NCBI GenBank assembly: GCA_046728115.1
Contig: JBKPDW010000561.1
Span: 1 to 52,010 of the forward strand
Reading direction: 5' to 3'
Origin: CAVSWN01 sp046728115
GTDB taxonomy: Bacteria > Acidobacteriota > Vicinamibacteria > Vicinamibacterales > CAVVIG01
DNA length: 52,010 nt
The stretch's first letter is position 1, and each line of letters begins with the position of its first letter. The notes under the pieces are model-generated. The model was not told the origin of the DNA and did not search any database. It worked only from the letters and a program-made list of their open reading frames with translations. The position numbers were made by a program, and so were the translations under genes. Shown piece after piece: positions 26,470 to 36,583 of the stretch.

Positions 26470-26476
26470 TAGAATA
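26470..26476. promoter_or_regulatory. Bidirectional promoter with overlapping -10 boxes
   Basis: Plus-strand TAGAAT (26470-26475) serves the GTG at 26487, 11 nt on. Minus-strand TATTCT (26476-26471) serves the ATG at 26463, 7 nt on. The two hexamers share five base pairs in the near-palindrome GGTAGAATACC. Confidence 0.6.
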
Positions 26477-26486
26477 CCCGACCACC

Positions 26487-28091
26487 GTGGACACGTTCAC
26501 ACCGGAAGAAGCACGCGCGCTCGCGCCGTATTTCACCAACACCGCGAAGCCAATCTTCGCGCTGAGGAATCTGCCCGAAACCGTCAAGGGTGCGCTCTTC
26601 GCGCGCTACTCGCGATCGGCGAAATCGGTGCGACGCCTGTTCCTCGACGAATTCCTCGGGCAGATCCAGAGCGACGCGGCGCCGGCGATGAATACGGTCG
26701 GCACGGCGCGCGCGGAACAACTCTACGCGCGGGTGCTGAGCGAATACGGCGACGACTCGGTTGCACAGCTGGGTGGCGCGCACATCGCGTGCGAAGGTGT
26801 CTCCAACGTTTTGACGAAAGTGCTCGAATGGGGACGTCTGATGGCGTACCTCGAGCAATCCACCCGCTACGTTCCGTACACGAACCGGCAGGACCAGCGC
26901 TGGCAGTACCACGTGCCGGAGGAACTCGACGGTTCGCCGGTTCGCGAGGCATTCATCAGCACGCTGGACGCAGCGTTCGAGACGTACGCGAAATGGATCC
27001 CAGCGATGGAAGCGCACTTCCGTGCGAAGTACCCGAAGTCTCCCGGCGACTCCGAGGGCGTGTACAAGTCCGTCATCCGGGCGAAGGCGCTGGACACGCT
27101 CCGCGGCCTTCTGCCCGCCGCCACCACGTCGAACGTCGGACTCTTCGGCTCGGGCCAGGCCTTCGAGGCGCTGCTCCTCCGCATGTTCGCCCATCCTCTC
27201 GCTGAAGTTCGCGCCTGCGCGAGCCAGATGCTCGTTGAGCTGCGGCACACCATTCCCGCATTTCTTACGCGCGTCGATCAACCGGATCGCGGCGGCCACT
27301 GGACAAACTATCTGGCTGCAACGCGCCACGACGTCCTCGCAACCGCTGCGGCGATCACCGACGACATTGCCGCCGAAGAGCGCGGCGAGGTGACGCTGAC
27401 CGACTTCGATCCGGAGGGTGAGATCAAGGTCGTCGCAGCGGCGCTCTATTCGGCGTCGGCGCTGGCGGACGATCAACTGCTCGCTCTGGCCCGTCGGCTG
27501 TCGGCTGACGATCGTGCGGCGATTCTTCGCGCGTACGTCGGCAACCGCGCGAACCGCCGTCACAAGCCAGGCCGCGCATTTGAACGGACTCACTACCGCT
27601 TCGACGTCCTCGCGGACTATGGCGCTTTCCGCGATCTCCAGCGCCATCGTCTCCTGACGATCGAGTGGCAGCCGCTGAGCACACGACACGGATACGTCGA
27701 GCCGGCGGCCATCGAAGATGCCGGCGCGCTCGCCGACTGGCGCGCAGTGATGGATCGCTCGGCGGCGATGTACGAACAACTCGTGGCCCACGACCTGCGG
27801 GACGTCGCTCCGTACGCCGTGGTGATGGCGTATCGCGTGCGGTTCTACATGGACATGAACGCACGCGAGGCGATGCATGTGATCGAACTCCGCACCAGCC
27901 CTCAAGGTCACCCCTCGTATCGGCGTGTGTGTCAGCTGATGCACCGCGTGATCGCCGATGTGGCCGGACATCGCGGCATCGCCGCGGCCATGCAATTCGC
28001 CGATCACTCCGAAGTCGAACTCGAGCGGCTCCAGTCGGAACGACGAATGGCGTCGAAGAGACGCGGGGCTCGCGACTCGACGGGGGTTTAG
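26487..28091 (+). CDS. Tandem ThyX-like protein (FAD-dependent thymidylate synthase family)
   Basis: A 534-residue protein that looks like two ThyX-type halves. The first half ends its core in WGRLMAYLEQSTRYVPY (115-131), which keeps EQSTRY of the ThyX signature but has WGR where RHR is expected. The second half keeps RHR (386-388) but then runs LLTIEWQPLSTRHGY with altered spacing. Standard ThyX is about 220-250 residues with one RHR-x7-S motif. Whether this protein makes dTMP, or modifies another uracil-containing substrate, cannot be decided here. The GTG start is supported by a -10 box 11 nt upstream and no Shine-Dalgarno. Confidence 0.75.
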   Translation: MDTFTPEEARALAPYFTNTAKPIFALRNLPETVKGALFARYSRSAKSVRRLFLDEFLGQIQSDAAPAMNTVGTARAEQLYARVLSEYGDDSVAQLGGAHIACEGVSNVLTKVLEWGRLMAYLEQSTRYVPYTNRQDQRWQYHVPEELDGSPVREAFISTLDAAFETYAKWIPAMEAHFRAKYPKSPGDSEGVYKSVIRAKALDTLRGLLPAATTSNVGLFGSGQAFEALLLRMFAHPLAEVRACASQMLVELRHTIPAFLTRVDQPDRGGHWTNYLAATRHDVLATAAAITDDIAAEERGEVTLTDFDPEGEIKVVAAALYSASALADDQLLALARRLSADDRAAILRAYVGNRANRRHKPGRAFERTHYRFDVLADYGAFRDLQRHRLLTIEWQPLSTRHGYVEPAAIEDAGALADWRAVMDRSAAMYEQLVAHDLRDVAPYAVVMAYRVRFYMDMNAREAMHVIELRTSPQGHPSYRRVCQLMHRVIADVAGHRGIAAAMQFADHSEVELERLQSERRMASKRRGARDSTGV

Positions 28092-28123
28092 CGTTTCTGT
28101 CGGGGATCAGACTCGACGCCCGG

Positions 28124-28666
28124 CTAGTCTCGCGGCTGGAAGCGCTGGTACTCGTCCAGAAAGGTCAGCGATTCGAACGAACGCATCCGATCGAAAAACA
28201 AGACACCGTCCAGATGATCGGTCTCGTGTTGGATCACGCGCGCGGGGAACTCCTGCGCTCGAAGCTCGATGCGACCGCCGTGACGATCCAGCGCGCGGAC
28301 GATGATTTCGCGCGCCCGTGGCACACGACCGCGAATGTCCGGGATGCTCAAACATCCTTCCCAGTCCTCGACGATCGCGGGATCAACGACCGAAATCTCG
28401 GGATTGATGACGACGACTGGTTTGGGCTCCCTGGCTGGCTGTTCATCGTCGGTATCATCCGCGGCGTCCAGCGAAGCTACGAAAAGCCGCACGCTCTCGT
28501 GCACCTGCGGCGCCGCCAAGCCGACCCCGTGATACTCGCGCATTGTGGCGATCATGTCGTCGATGAGCTTCTGAAGGGCTGTCGTGCGAATCTCGGATTT
28601 CTCGAGCGGACGCGCCTTCGCGCGAAGGACCGGATGGCCCATGCGCGCGACCTTCAGAATCGACAT
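28124..28666 (-). CDS. def: Peptide deformylase
   Basis: A 180-residue metalloenzyme that removes the N-formyl group from new proteins. All three motifs are present: GVGLAAPQ (47-54), EGCLS (103-107) and QHETDH (146-151), giving Cys and two His metal ligands and the catalytic Glu. An acidic insert (DAADDTDDEQPARE, about 67-80) lengthens the loop after the first motif. I chose the ATG 10 nt after a minus-strand TATAAT. It converges on the ThyX-like gene and is divergent from the Nudix gene. Confidence 0.95.
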   Translation of the reverse strand: MSILKVARMGHPVLRAKARPLEKSEIRTTALQKLIDDMIATMREYHGVGLAAPQVHESVRLFVASLDAADDTDDEQPAREPKPVVVINPEISVVDPAIVEDWEGCLSIPDIRGRVPRAREIIVRALDRHGGRIELRAQEFPARVIQHETDHLDGVLFFDRMRSFESLTFLDEYQRFQPRD

Positions 28667-28676
28667 GACCTTGGGA

Positions 28677-28684
28677 ATTATACT
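28677..28684. promoter_or_regulatory. Bidirectional promoter, def / Nudix, interlocked -10 boxes
   Basis: The 8 bp at 28677-28684 carry consensus TATAAT on the minus strand (28682-28677, 10 nt before the def ATG) and TATACT on the plus strand (28679-28684, 8 nt before the Nudix GTG). They share four base pairs. Confidence 0.68.
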
Positions 28685-28692
28685 TGGCACGC

Positions 28693-29253
28693 GTGGATCA
28701 CCAGCCGCACGATGACTCGCACTTGTACCGTTTCTGTCCGCAATGCGGCGGACCGCTGGAGCGTCGACGGCCCAAATCGACCGATCGCGAGCGCCCGACC
28801 TGCGGCGCGTGCGGCTTCGTGTTGTATCTGGACCCGAAGGTCGCGGTCGGGACGATCATCGCGACTTCATCCGGTCGAATCGTCCTCGTGCGTCGCGCCA
28901 TCGAGCCCGGTTACGGCAAGTGGGTGTTCCCCGGTGGTTACGTCGATCGGGGCGAACCGCTGACCGCGGCAGCCATTCGCGAAGCACGGGAAGAATGCGG
29001 CCTCGACGTGCGACTCGACGCACTCGTCAACATCTATTCGTACCCGGGCCGCACGCCTGTGATCGTGGTATACGCCGCCACACCGCTCGGCGGCACGTTG
29101 TGTGTCGACGATGAATGCCTCGAAACCTCCGAGTTCGAACCTGACGCGATTCCGTGGAGCGACCTCGCTTTCCGAAGCACGCATGACGGCCTTCGAGACT
29201 ACCTCAACGGGTTGCGCCATCCGGTGGTTGGAGGCACCGGACGAACAGGATAG
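28693..29253 (+). CDS. Nudix hydrolase with N-terminal zinc ribbon
   Basis: A 186-residue NADH-pyrophosphatase-like Nudix protein without the long N-terminal domain of NudC. The zinc ribbon is FCPQCGG plus TCGACGF (about residues 14-40). The Nudix box is complete (GGYVDRGEPLTAAAIREARE followed by ECGLD). It should hydrolyse a nucleoside-diphosphate derivative, possibly NAD(H) or a nucleotide sugar. The GTG at 28693 fits the -10 box; the TTG at 28684 overlaps that box and is less likely. Confidence 0.9.
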   Translation: MDHQPHDDSHLYRFCPQCGGPLERRRPKSTDRERPTCGACGFVLYLDPKVAVGTIIATSSGRIVLVRRAIEPGYGKWVFPGGYVDRGEPLTAAAIREAREECGLDVRLDALVNIYSYPGRTPVIVVYAATPLGGTLCVDDECLETSEFEPDAIPWSDLAFRSTHDGLRDYLNGLRHPVVGGTGRTG

Positions 29254-29276
29254 CTGCTCTCCCACCCCTCCTGCCC

Positions 29277-29282
29277 TATACT
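29277..29282 (+). promoter_or_regulatory. -10 hexamer of the TPR gene
   Basis: TATACT lies 7 nt before the ATG at 29290 with no Shine-Dalgarno between. Confidence 0.55.
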
Positions 29283-29289
29283 GAGCCGC

Positions 29290-31071
29290 ATGAAACGCAT
29301 CGCATTTGCCGCCTCGCTTTTGATGCTCGCCTCCGCGTTGCCAACCGACGCGCTGGCGTCGGCCAAACAGCAAGCCCGAAGAGAACCGGATATGTGCGCC
29401 CCGCCGCCCGGGGCGCAGCCGCTCCTGCCGGCCAAGCTGCTGCCGGGAATGGGCATCACGAACGACTTTCCGGTCACGACGAGATCCGAGGACGCGCGCA
29501 AATTCTTCCTGCAAGGCGTCTCCCAGATTCACTCGTTCTGGTTCGTCGAATCGGAGCGGTCGTGCCTGCAGGCGCTGCAATACGACCCCGACATGGCGAT
29601 GGCGCACTGGTGCATCGCGCTGAGCGCGGCAGGTGACTATCGGCCCGCATTTCAGTTGCTGCGCAACGCCGCGAATGCCGGGGGGCCACGTGGCGGCGGC
29701 GCCGCGGCAGCGGACGCAGCCGGCGACACGGTTCAGCGGACTGCGAACGGCGCCGCCGTCAACCCGCAGATTCGCGCGCGCGAAGCCATCGCCAAAGCCA
29801 TGGCGCTCCGCGACAAGGTCACAGGACGCGAGCGACTCTACATCGAAGCGCAGGCCGCGCGCCGCACGCCTGGCAACAAGGACACCGCCGACGCCGCGTA
29901 TATCACTGGACTGCGAAAACTGGTCGCCGCATATCCCGACGATCTCGAAGCCAAGTCGATGCTGGGCCTCGCGCTCGACAACGGCTTCGATTCGGTCACC
30001 AAAGAGCCGCGCGAACATACGATGGAAGCGATCGGCCTGCTCGAAGAAGTTGTATCGAAAGACGATTCACGGTTCGGCGCGCACCACTACCTGATTCACG
30101 CGTGGGAGGGCAGCAAGACTCCGGAGAAGGCCTGGCATTCGACCGCGCGCTACGCGGGGTACGTCGTCGATATCCCGCACGCGGCGCACATGCCCGGACA
30201 CATCTACGCGCAGAGCGACAAGATTCAGGAAGCGATCTCGGCGTTTTCGGCCGCGGCGGCCATCGAGCGCAAGTGGATCGCATCCGATTCGCTGTACCCG
30301 ACAGGACATCACGGTCACAACGTGCACTTCCTGATTCATGCCCTGAATCTCGGCGGGCGCTATCAGGAGTCGTTGACCAACGCGCACGAGTTGCTGTCGT
30401 TCAAGGAGAACCCGCGCGAGCGCGGCGGCAACGTGCAGACCGGTCCGTGGCGGCAGGGCTATTTCGGACTCATCAAGACGCTGGTTCGCTTCGAGAAGTG
30501 GAACGAGATCCTCGACGGCACGACGATCCCCGCGTACTACAGGCCCGAGCAGAACGCGTGGCGTCACTGGGCGATGGGCCTCGCGTACGCAGCGACCGGG
30601 CAGATGGACCAGGCCAGGTCGATGCTGGCCGACATGCGCAAGGATCTCGACGGCGTGACGTCGACGAAGGAACCGATCAGCATCGGCACGCAGGAACTGG
30701 AGGCGGCGATCGCCGTCCGAAGCGGCGACCGAAAAAAGGGATACGAGCTGTTCCGCAAGGCGGCCGATCGCGAAGCGGCGATGCTTTACACCGAGCCGCC
30801 CTCGTATCCTCGTCCCGTGGCGGAAGGTTTTGCGAACGTCGCGCTGGCGATTGGCGATTTCGCGGCCGCCGAGAAGGAATACCGCGAAGCACTGACGCGC
30901 GAGCCGGGCAGCGGACGCGCGTTCTTCGGTCTCGCTGCAGCGCTCGATGGCCAGGGCAATACGACGGCTGGCCGAGCAGCACGCGAGCGCGCAGCGAAAG
31001 CGTGGGCCAGTGCCGACGCGGATTTGCCGCAGATGCGGACGCTGAAGGCGACGACTGCCGCCGGGCAGTAA
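29290..31071 (+). CDS. Secreted TPR protein
   Basis: A 593-residue exported protein: signal peptide (residues 1-22, cleavage likely near ALA-SA), an alanine/glycine-rich linker at about 130-150 and tetratricopeptide helices over the rest. A His-rich central stretch (HYLIHAWEG, then HAAHMPGHIYAQ and GHHGHNVHFLIHAL) is striking and could bind metal. The last repeat GDFAAAEKEYREALTREPGSGRAFFG is a canonical TPR. The role is unknown; similar proteins are frequent in Acidobacteriota. Its transcript is probably leaderless. Confidence 0.85.
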   Translation: MKRIAFAASLLMLASALPTDALASAKQQARREPDMCAPPPGAQPLLPAKLLPGMGITNDFPVTTRSEDARKFFLQGVSQIHSFWFVESERSCLQALQYDPDMAMAHWCIALSAAGDYRPAFQLLRNAANAGGPRGGGAAAADAAGDTVQRTANGAAVNPQIRAREAIAKAMALRDKVTGRERLYIEAQAARRTPGNKDTADAAYITGLRKLVAAYPDDLEAKSMLGLALDNGFDSVTKEPREHTMEAIGLLEEVVSKDDSRFGAHHYLIHAWEGSKTPEKAWHSTARYAGYVVDIPHAAHMPGHIYAQSDKIQEAISAFSAAAAIERKWIASDSLYPTGHHGHNVHFLIHALNLGGRYQESLTNAHELLSFKENPRERGGNVQTGPWRQGYFGLIKTLVRFEKWNEILDGTTIPAYYRPEQNAWRHWAMGLAYAATGQMDQARSMLADMRKDLDGVTSTKEPISIGTQELEAAIAVRSGDRKKGYELFRKAADREAAMLYTEPPSYPRPVAEGFANVALAIGDFAAAEKEYREALTREPGSGRAFFGLAAALDGQGNTTAGRAARERAAKAWASADADLPQMRTLKATTAAGQ

Positions 31072-31074
31072 TGG

Positions 31075-31137
31075 TTGCTAATTGCGACTGCTGATTGCGC
31101 AATCAACCAGCAATTTGCACCCTGCAATCAGCAATTC
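31075..31137. repeat. Inverted repeat of ATTGCTG-type words between convergent genes
   Basis: Words like TTGCTAATTGC and CTGCTGATTGC on the left face CAGCAATTTGC and TGCAATCAGCAATT on the right. A perfect 12-bp palindrome GATTGCGCAATC sits at 31093-31104. It fills the gap between the TPR stop and the Sco1 stop, and is the same word family as 5216-5300. Confidence 0.78.
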
Positions 31138-31140
31138 TCG

Positions 31141-32018
31141 TTATTTCTCCAACACCGCCGCGACCAGATCTCCGAGCTGCCGCGGCGTGAAGTCCTTCCC
31201 TTCGACGGTCGCCGCGAGGTGGCCGTCGCGATCGATGACGGCCGTCTCGAGCGAGTGCGTGATCATCCCCTCTTCAGGCCAGTACTGAATGCCGAACGCG
31301 TTGCAGACGCGTTCGATCTTCGCGCTGTCGCCTGTCAGGAAATGCCATCCCGGTCCGCCTGCGCGATTGGACGCGGCATAGGCAGCGAGCATCTGCGGCG
31401 TGTCGTACGTCGGATCGAAGCTGATCGTCAGCAGCACCAGTTCACGATCCATCTGCGCCTGAAAGCGGCTGCGGATCGCCCGGAAATTTTCCACCATGCG
31501 CGGACAGTAGTCGGGCAGCGGGCACCGCGTGTAGATGAACGTAACGGCAACCACTCTGCCTTTGAGCGACGACAGGCTGACCGCGGCGCCGCTCTGATCG
31601 ACGAGATCGAAATCCGGCACGTGCGCGCCGACCGGAATCAGGACCGGGACCGACGGCGACTGCTGCAGCCCGGCGTCCACGGGCGCCGCCGAGATGACGT
31701 CGATGCGATCCACCCACGAACGATCGCTTGTGACCGACAGACGAAATCGTACGCGATCGCCCGGCGTGAGCTTCACGCGGCGCGCCTTCTCCTGGAGATC
31801 GAACGGCATGGCCATCGCGTCCATGAACTTTGGAACGGCGTCGTGGGAAATCGTGACCGATCGGGGCCGATCGACTCGGAGGACGAGGCCGGTCGTCGTG
31901 TAGTGCCGCGCGCAGCCCGAGCACAAAACAAATGCAACCACGACAACACGAAGCCGCGAACAGCCATCATCGCTCTTCTTCGTGTGTTCGGGCTCTCGTG
32001 GTCGCGTTTGAATTGCCC

Positions 32019-32022
<4 letters not shown>
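31141..32022 (-). CDS. Sco1/SenC-type lipoprotein with a CusF-like copper domain
   Basis: About 293 residues. The N-terminal signal has h-region VVVVAFVLCSGC with a lipobox-like end. A CusF-like metal-binding segment follows (VTISHDAVPKFMDAMAMPF, then LTPGDRVRFRL), then a thioredoxin-fold Sco domain with TRCPLPDYCPRM and the distal copper His in ITHSLETAVIDRDG. Sco proteins deliver copper to cytochrome oxidase. Here the Cys pair is spaced CxxxxxC, not CxxxC. No ATG is available in frame. I use the GTG overlapping the aldolase stop (GTGA); a GTG at 31941 would leave too short a signal peptide. Confidence 0.82.
31936..32010. repeat. CACGAAGA-type inverted repeat coding for the Sco1 signal region
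   Basis: The left arm 31936-31961 (CCACGACAACACGAAGCCGC) faces the right arm 31975-32010, rich in TTCGTGT and TCGTGGT words. It is related to 17324-17392, and like that copy it overlaps codons of a lipoprotein signal peptide. Confidence 0.65.
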
Positions 32023-33092
<1,070 letters not shown>

Positions 33093-33128
33093 AACACCCT
33101 CGGCGGTTTGAACGTTCAAAAGGACCCA

Positions 33129-34310
33129 TTATCTTAACATCGGCGTTGCGCCTGGACAGCGGAACTGCTCGGTCACGGCGGCCTCTGTCGCAGCGCGCAC
33201 CATCTCCGCGATCGGCAGCGCGCGCTCCACCTGGGCGATATCTTCGGATTTTGCGCGGGTTTCAGGGTGCCGGGGAGTAAAGAGCGTACAGCAGTCCTGA
33301 TCGGGAATGATCGAGATGGGAAACGTGCCGATACGCCGGGCTTCGTCCACGATCTCGTCCTTGTCCATTCCAACGAGCGGCCGCAACACCTGCATCTGGG
33401 TCGCACCCGCGATCGCGGTCATGTTTTCCAGCGTTTGCGATGCAACCTGACCGATGACTTCTCCCGTGACGAGCGCGCGCGCGCGCCAGGTTCTCGCAAG
33501 CCGTTCGGCGATTCGCAGCATCAGGCGCCGATAGACGACGACCCGCAGTGCCGGCGGCACGGCCAGGACGACCTGTCGTTGAATCTCGCCAAATGCGACC
33601 AGCACGAGGCGCGACCGCAGTTGGTACGAGGTGAGCAACGCCGCAATTTCGCGCACTTTCTCCTGCGACGCGCGCGACAGAATCGGATAGCTGTGAAAGT
33701 GAATCAACAGCACCGAGCAGCCGCGACGCATCATCCGATAGGCCGCAACCGGAGAATCGATGCCGCCCGACAGGAGACACGCCACCCGGCCCCCCGTTCC
33801 GGTCGGCATGCCTCCGGCGCCGGGTTCCTTGCCGAAGAAATAGAACGCACCTTCCGGCAGCATCTCGACGTGAATCGTCAGCGCCGGATGGTCCAGATCG
33901 ACCCGCCATCCCTTCGCGAGCTTGATCATGCCGCCGACTTCACGCTCGACCTGGGGCGACGTGAACGGCAGCGTTTTGTCCGCGCGCGTAGCGGAAACCC
34001 GAAACGAATCCTGCTGACGATCGCCGAGGTCGGTCAGAATCGCAGCGGCCAGGCTCGAAAACTCGTGAGGTCCACGATTGGCGTTGGAGAAGTTCGCGAT
34101 TCCGAACACCTTTCGCAACCGCGCCCGCACCTCGTCCCAGGGTGCGTCTGGACCGAGCCCGATCTCGATGCGACCCATGATCGATCGAACCTTCACGATA
34201 GGAAGTCCGGCCAGCGCTGTCTCGATGTTGCGCACGAGCAGCCTGATGAACCAGGGGCGGTTCCTGCCCTTCAGCGCCAGCTCTTTGTAGTGGACAACGA
34301 TCGTGTTCAT
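33129..34310 (-). CDS. thiI: tRNA 4-thiouridine synthetase ThiI
   Basis: A 393-residue enzyme: N-terminal ferredoxin-like and THUMP domain (about 1-165), then a PP-loop ATPase (CLLSGGIDSPVAAYRM) that adenylates uridine 8 of tRNA. The C-terminal DQDCCTLFTPRHPET is the usual ThiI closing motif. There is no rhodanese domain, so this is the short form that needs a separate sulfur donor. It lies upstream of the aldolase, same strand, 36-nt gap. Confidence 0.94.
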   Translation of the reverse strand: MNTIVVHYKELALKGRNRPWFIRLLVRNIETALAGLPIVKVRSIMGRIEIGLGPDAPWDEVRARLRKVFGIANFSNANRGPHEFSSLAAAILTDLGDRQQDSFRVSATRADKTLPFTSPQVEREVGGMIKLAKGWRVDLDHPALTIHVEMLPEGAFYFFGKEPGAGGMPTGTGGRVACLLSGGIDSPVAAYRMMRRGCSVLLIHFHSYPILSRASQEKVREIAALLTSYQLRSRLVLVAFGEIQRQVVLAVPPALRVVVYRRLMLRIAERLARTWRARALVTGEVIGQVASQTLENMTAIAGATQMQVLRPLVGMDKDEIVDEARRIGTFPISIIPDQDCCTLFTPRHPETRAKSEDIAQVERALPIAEMVRAATEAAVTEQFRCPGATPMLR

Positions 34311-34319
34311 TCAAGATTT

Positions 34320-34430
34320 GGTAATCGGGCAATGGGGTAATCTGATAATTGATTGAGGGGTTGCGCGACGCGCGCCGCCCCGATCGCCCAATCAACGACC
34401 CAATTCAATTACGTTACCCGATTACCCGAT
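34320..34430. repeat. Inverted repeat of GGTAATCG-type words supplying the hpnE stop
   Basis: The left part 34320-34356 has GGTAATCGGG, GGGTAATCTG and TAATTGATTG. The right part 34381-34430 has the reverse words CCCAATCAACG, CCAATTCAATTACG, GTTACCCGATTACCCGAT. The hpnE stop TAA (34424-34422) lies inside the right arm, so its last codons come from the repeat. Confidence 0.8.
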
Positions 34431-35768
34431 GCAGCAGTCAGCCGCCCTGTGTCCCGATCGGACTGCAGACTCGATAGTGGCCGGCAGTCCGGTATCGATC
34501 CAGTCGCCGGCCAGGCAGAAGCCGCGCACTCCAGTCTCCGTTTGCGGTCGCGGCGGCTGACCGGGCGCGAGTGAAAACGTTGCTCGGGGCTCGCGAACAA
34601 CGCTTGCCCGCACGACTCTGGCCGATCGGACGTGCGGCAGCGCAGACATCAGCTCTTCGATCGCCGTTGCCACGACATCCTCGTTCGTCCGGTGGAGCAT
34701 CGGCTCGGCACCGCTCGAGACGAGCGAGAGGTGGCCGGGCTCGCCAGTGCCGAAGATCGCTCCTTTGTCAAAGACCCATTGCATCGCGCGTCCAGGCAGT
34801 CCGACGAACGACTCGTCGAGCACGCGCCGATCGAGCCAGAGATTCACCGTGACGATCGGCGACGAAGCCATCTGCCTGGCACGTTCCACGACCGGCCCGA
34901 GCGCCGGCGGAACGGCGTCGAACAAATCGGACAGCGCGAACCACGGGACCGCGGAAATCACACGAGCGGCATTCCACACTGCGCCGTCGGCCTCGACGGC
35001 GGCGACAGTGTCGCCGTCAACTCTCACCTTCGCCATCGCGCCGGCGCGAACGTGCCCGCCGCCAGCCGTAATGTAGTTTCGCGCGGGTTCGGCATACATC
35101 TGGTCGAGCGGCTTCGTCGGCAGTGCGACTGCAGCGGCGCGCGAATCGGCGCCGAACATTTCGGCGAGCACCCTGGCAAACGTTGGCGCTGCAGCCTGTT
35201 GAGGGGGCTGATTGAGGGCCGCGAGCGCCAGCGGGTTCCACAGCATTTCACGAATTCGGGCTGACTGGCCGTGATGGACGAGAAAGCTCTCGACGGTTTC
35301 GCCCGGCGAGGCCGCTTGCAGTTTCGAGCCCGGCGTCAATGCCTTTCGAGCCAGACGAAGCGGGCCGGCCATGCCCAGCACGCTCAAGCGATCGTTCCAT
35401 GAAAGCCCGTCCCAATCGAGCACGCCCGCGAGCAGGTGCAGAGGCGGCGGCAGGCTGGGACACACGAGCCGCGACCGGCGGCCATGCCGGTCGATCATCG
35501 TGACGGCAAGCTGCGGCTGGATGCTCACATTGCCGACGGCGTCGATTTCGCCAAGAAACGCGAAGGTCTCGGTGTAGCAGCCGAGCAGCACGTGCTGACC
35601 GTTGTCCACGACGTCACCGGTGTCGCGATCCGGAAATGCCGTGGCGCGCCCGCCGAGCCGCGACTTCGCTTCGAGCACGAGAACACGTGCTCCACGGGAG
35701 GTCAGGCGCACGGCAGCGCTCAGACCAGCCCAGCCGGCTCCGATAACGATCACATCGTAGTCAGTCAT
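34422..35768 (-). CDS. hpnE: Hydroxysqualene dehydroxylase HpnE
   Basis: A 448-residue FAD-dependent amine-oxidase-fold enzyme. The dinucleotide motif VIVIGAGWAGLSAAVRL opens the protein, followed by LVLEAKSRLGGRATAF and the GQHVLLGCYTET stretch typical of HpnE. A closing FAD motif FCLAGDWIDTGLPATIESAV is near the C-terminus. It reduces hydroxysqualene to squalene as the last step of the HpnC-D-E route. The start ATG overlaps the hpnD stop (ATGA). Confidence 0.93.
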   Translation of the reverse strand: MTDYDVIVIGAGWAGLSAAVRLTSRGARVLVLEAKSRLGGRATAFPDRDTGDVVDNGQHVLLGCYTETFAFLGEIDAVGNVSIQPQLAVTMIDRHGRRSRLVCPSLPPPLHLLAGVLDWDGLSWNDRLSVLGMAGPLRLARKALTPGSKLQAASPGETVESFLVHHGQSARIREMLWNPLALAALNQPPQQAAAPTFARVLAEMFGADSRAAAVALPTKPLDQMYAEPARNYITAGGGHVRAGAMAKVRVDGDTVAAVEADGAVWNAARVISAVPWFALSDLFDAVPPALGPVVERARQMASSPIVTVNLWLDRRVLDESFVGLPGRAMQWVFDKGAIFGTGEPGHLSLVSSGAEPMLHRTNEDVVATAIEELMSALPHVRSARVVRASVVREPRATFSLAPGQPPRPQTETGVRGFCLAGDWIDTGLPATIESAVRSGHRAADCCIG

Positions 35769-36583
35769 ACGGGGAACAGCCATTGTCGGAGCGCGATGAT
35801 TGCTTGCTTCGGCCGAGGCACGCGCAATCCTGGATTGAAGACATCGTAATCGCTCCGCTCGATACGGCGAAGCGTTTCGAAGTACACGGCACGCATGATT
35901 TCGGCGGCGACGAGCCGCTTCCGGTCAGCCGGCGGCAGCGCGGTGCGGGCGCGCGCGTAGAAGTCGTGCGCGCGACGACACTCGAATGCCACGACTCGCC
36001 GCACCGGCTCTGTCGCCACTTCCGTTTGCAGATCCTCGATGCTGCACCCGCATTCCGCAAGATCCGCAAGGGGAAGATATACGCGGTCGCGCCCGAGATC
36101 GTCCTTGATGTCGCGCAGGATGTTGGTCAGCTGCAACGCCACGCCCAGATTCAGCGCGTACTCCGACGCGCGCGGATCCCGACAGCCGAAGATGCGAATG
36201 CAGATAAGTCCCACCGCCGACGCGACGCGCCGGCAGTATTCCAGCAGGTCGTCGAAGGTCGCGTATCTGCTGGTATGCAGGTCCATCGCCACGCCGTCGA
36301 TCACATCGTCGAACGCGTGCCGCGGAAGGCCGAAGCGCGCGACCAGCGGCTGAAGATTCAGACCCTGCTTGGTACAGGGTCTGCCTCCGTCGAAACAGCG
36401 CGCCAGTTCTGCTCTCCAGAACGCCACCGCTGCCCGCCCCGATGGTAATCCGGCTACCGCCATCGGCTGCTCGTCCACGGCATCGTCGACGGCACGGCAG
36501 AAATCCCACACCGTGATCATCGCGCGCCGCTGCTCGGCCGGCAGGACGAGGAACGAGTAATAGAAGCTGGTGCTTCGGGGCAT
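35765..36583 (-). CDS. hpnD: Presqualene diphosphate synthase HpnD
   Basis: A 272-residue trans-isoprenyl synthase (squalene/phytoene synthase family) joining two farnesyl diphosphates to presqualene diphosphate. The two Asp-rich motifs are DFCRAVDDAVDE and NILRDIKDDLGRDRVYLP. The ATG overlaps the hpnC stop by one base (TGATG). The open frame extends upstream through hpnC but without family similarity. Confidence 0.94.
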   Translation of the reverse strand: MPRSTSFYYSFLVLPAEQRRAMITVWDFCRAVDDAVDEQPMAVAGLPSGRAAVAFWRAELARCFDGGRPCTKQGLNLQPLVARFGLPRHAFDDVIDGVAMDLHTSRYATFDDLLEYCRRVASAVGLICIRIFGCRDPRASEYALNLGVALQLTNILRDIKDDLGRDRVYLPLADLAECGCSIEDLQTEVATEPVRRVVAFECRRAHDFYARARTALPPADRKRLVAAEIMRAVYFETLRRIERSDYDVFNPGLRVPRPKQAIIALRQWLFPV

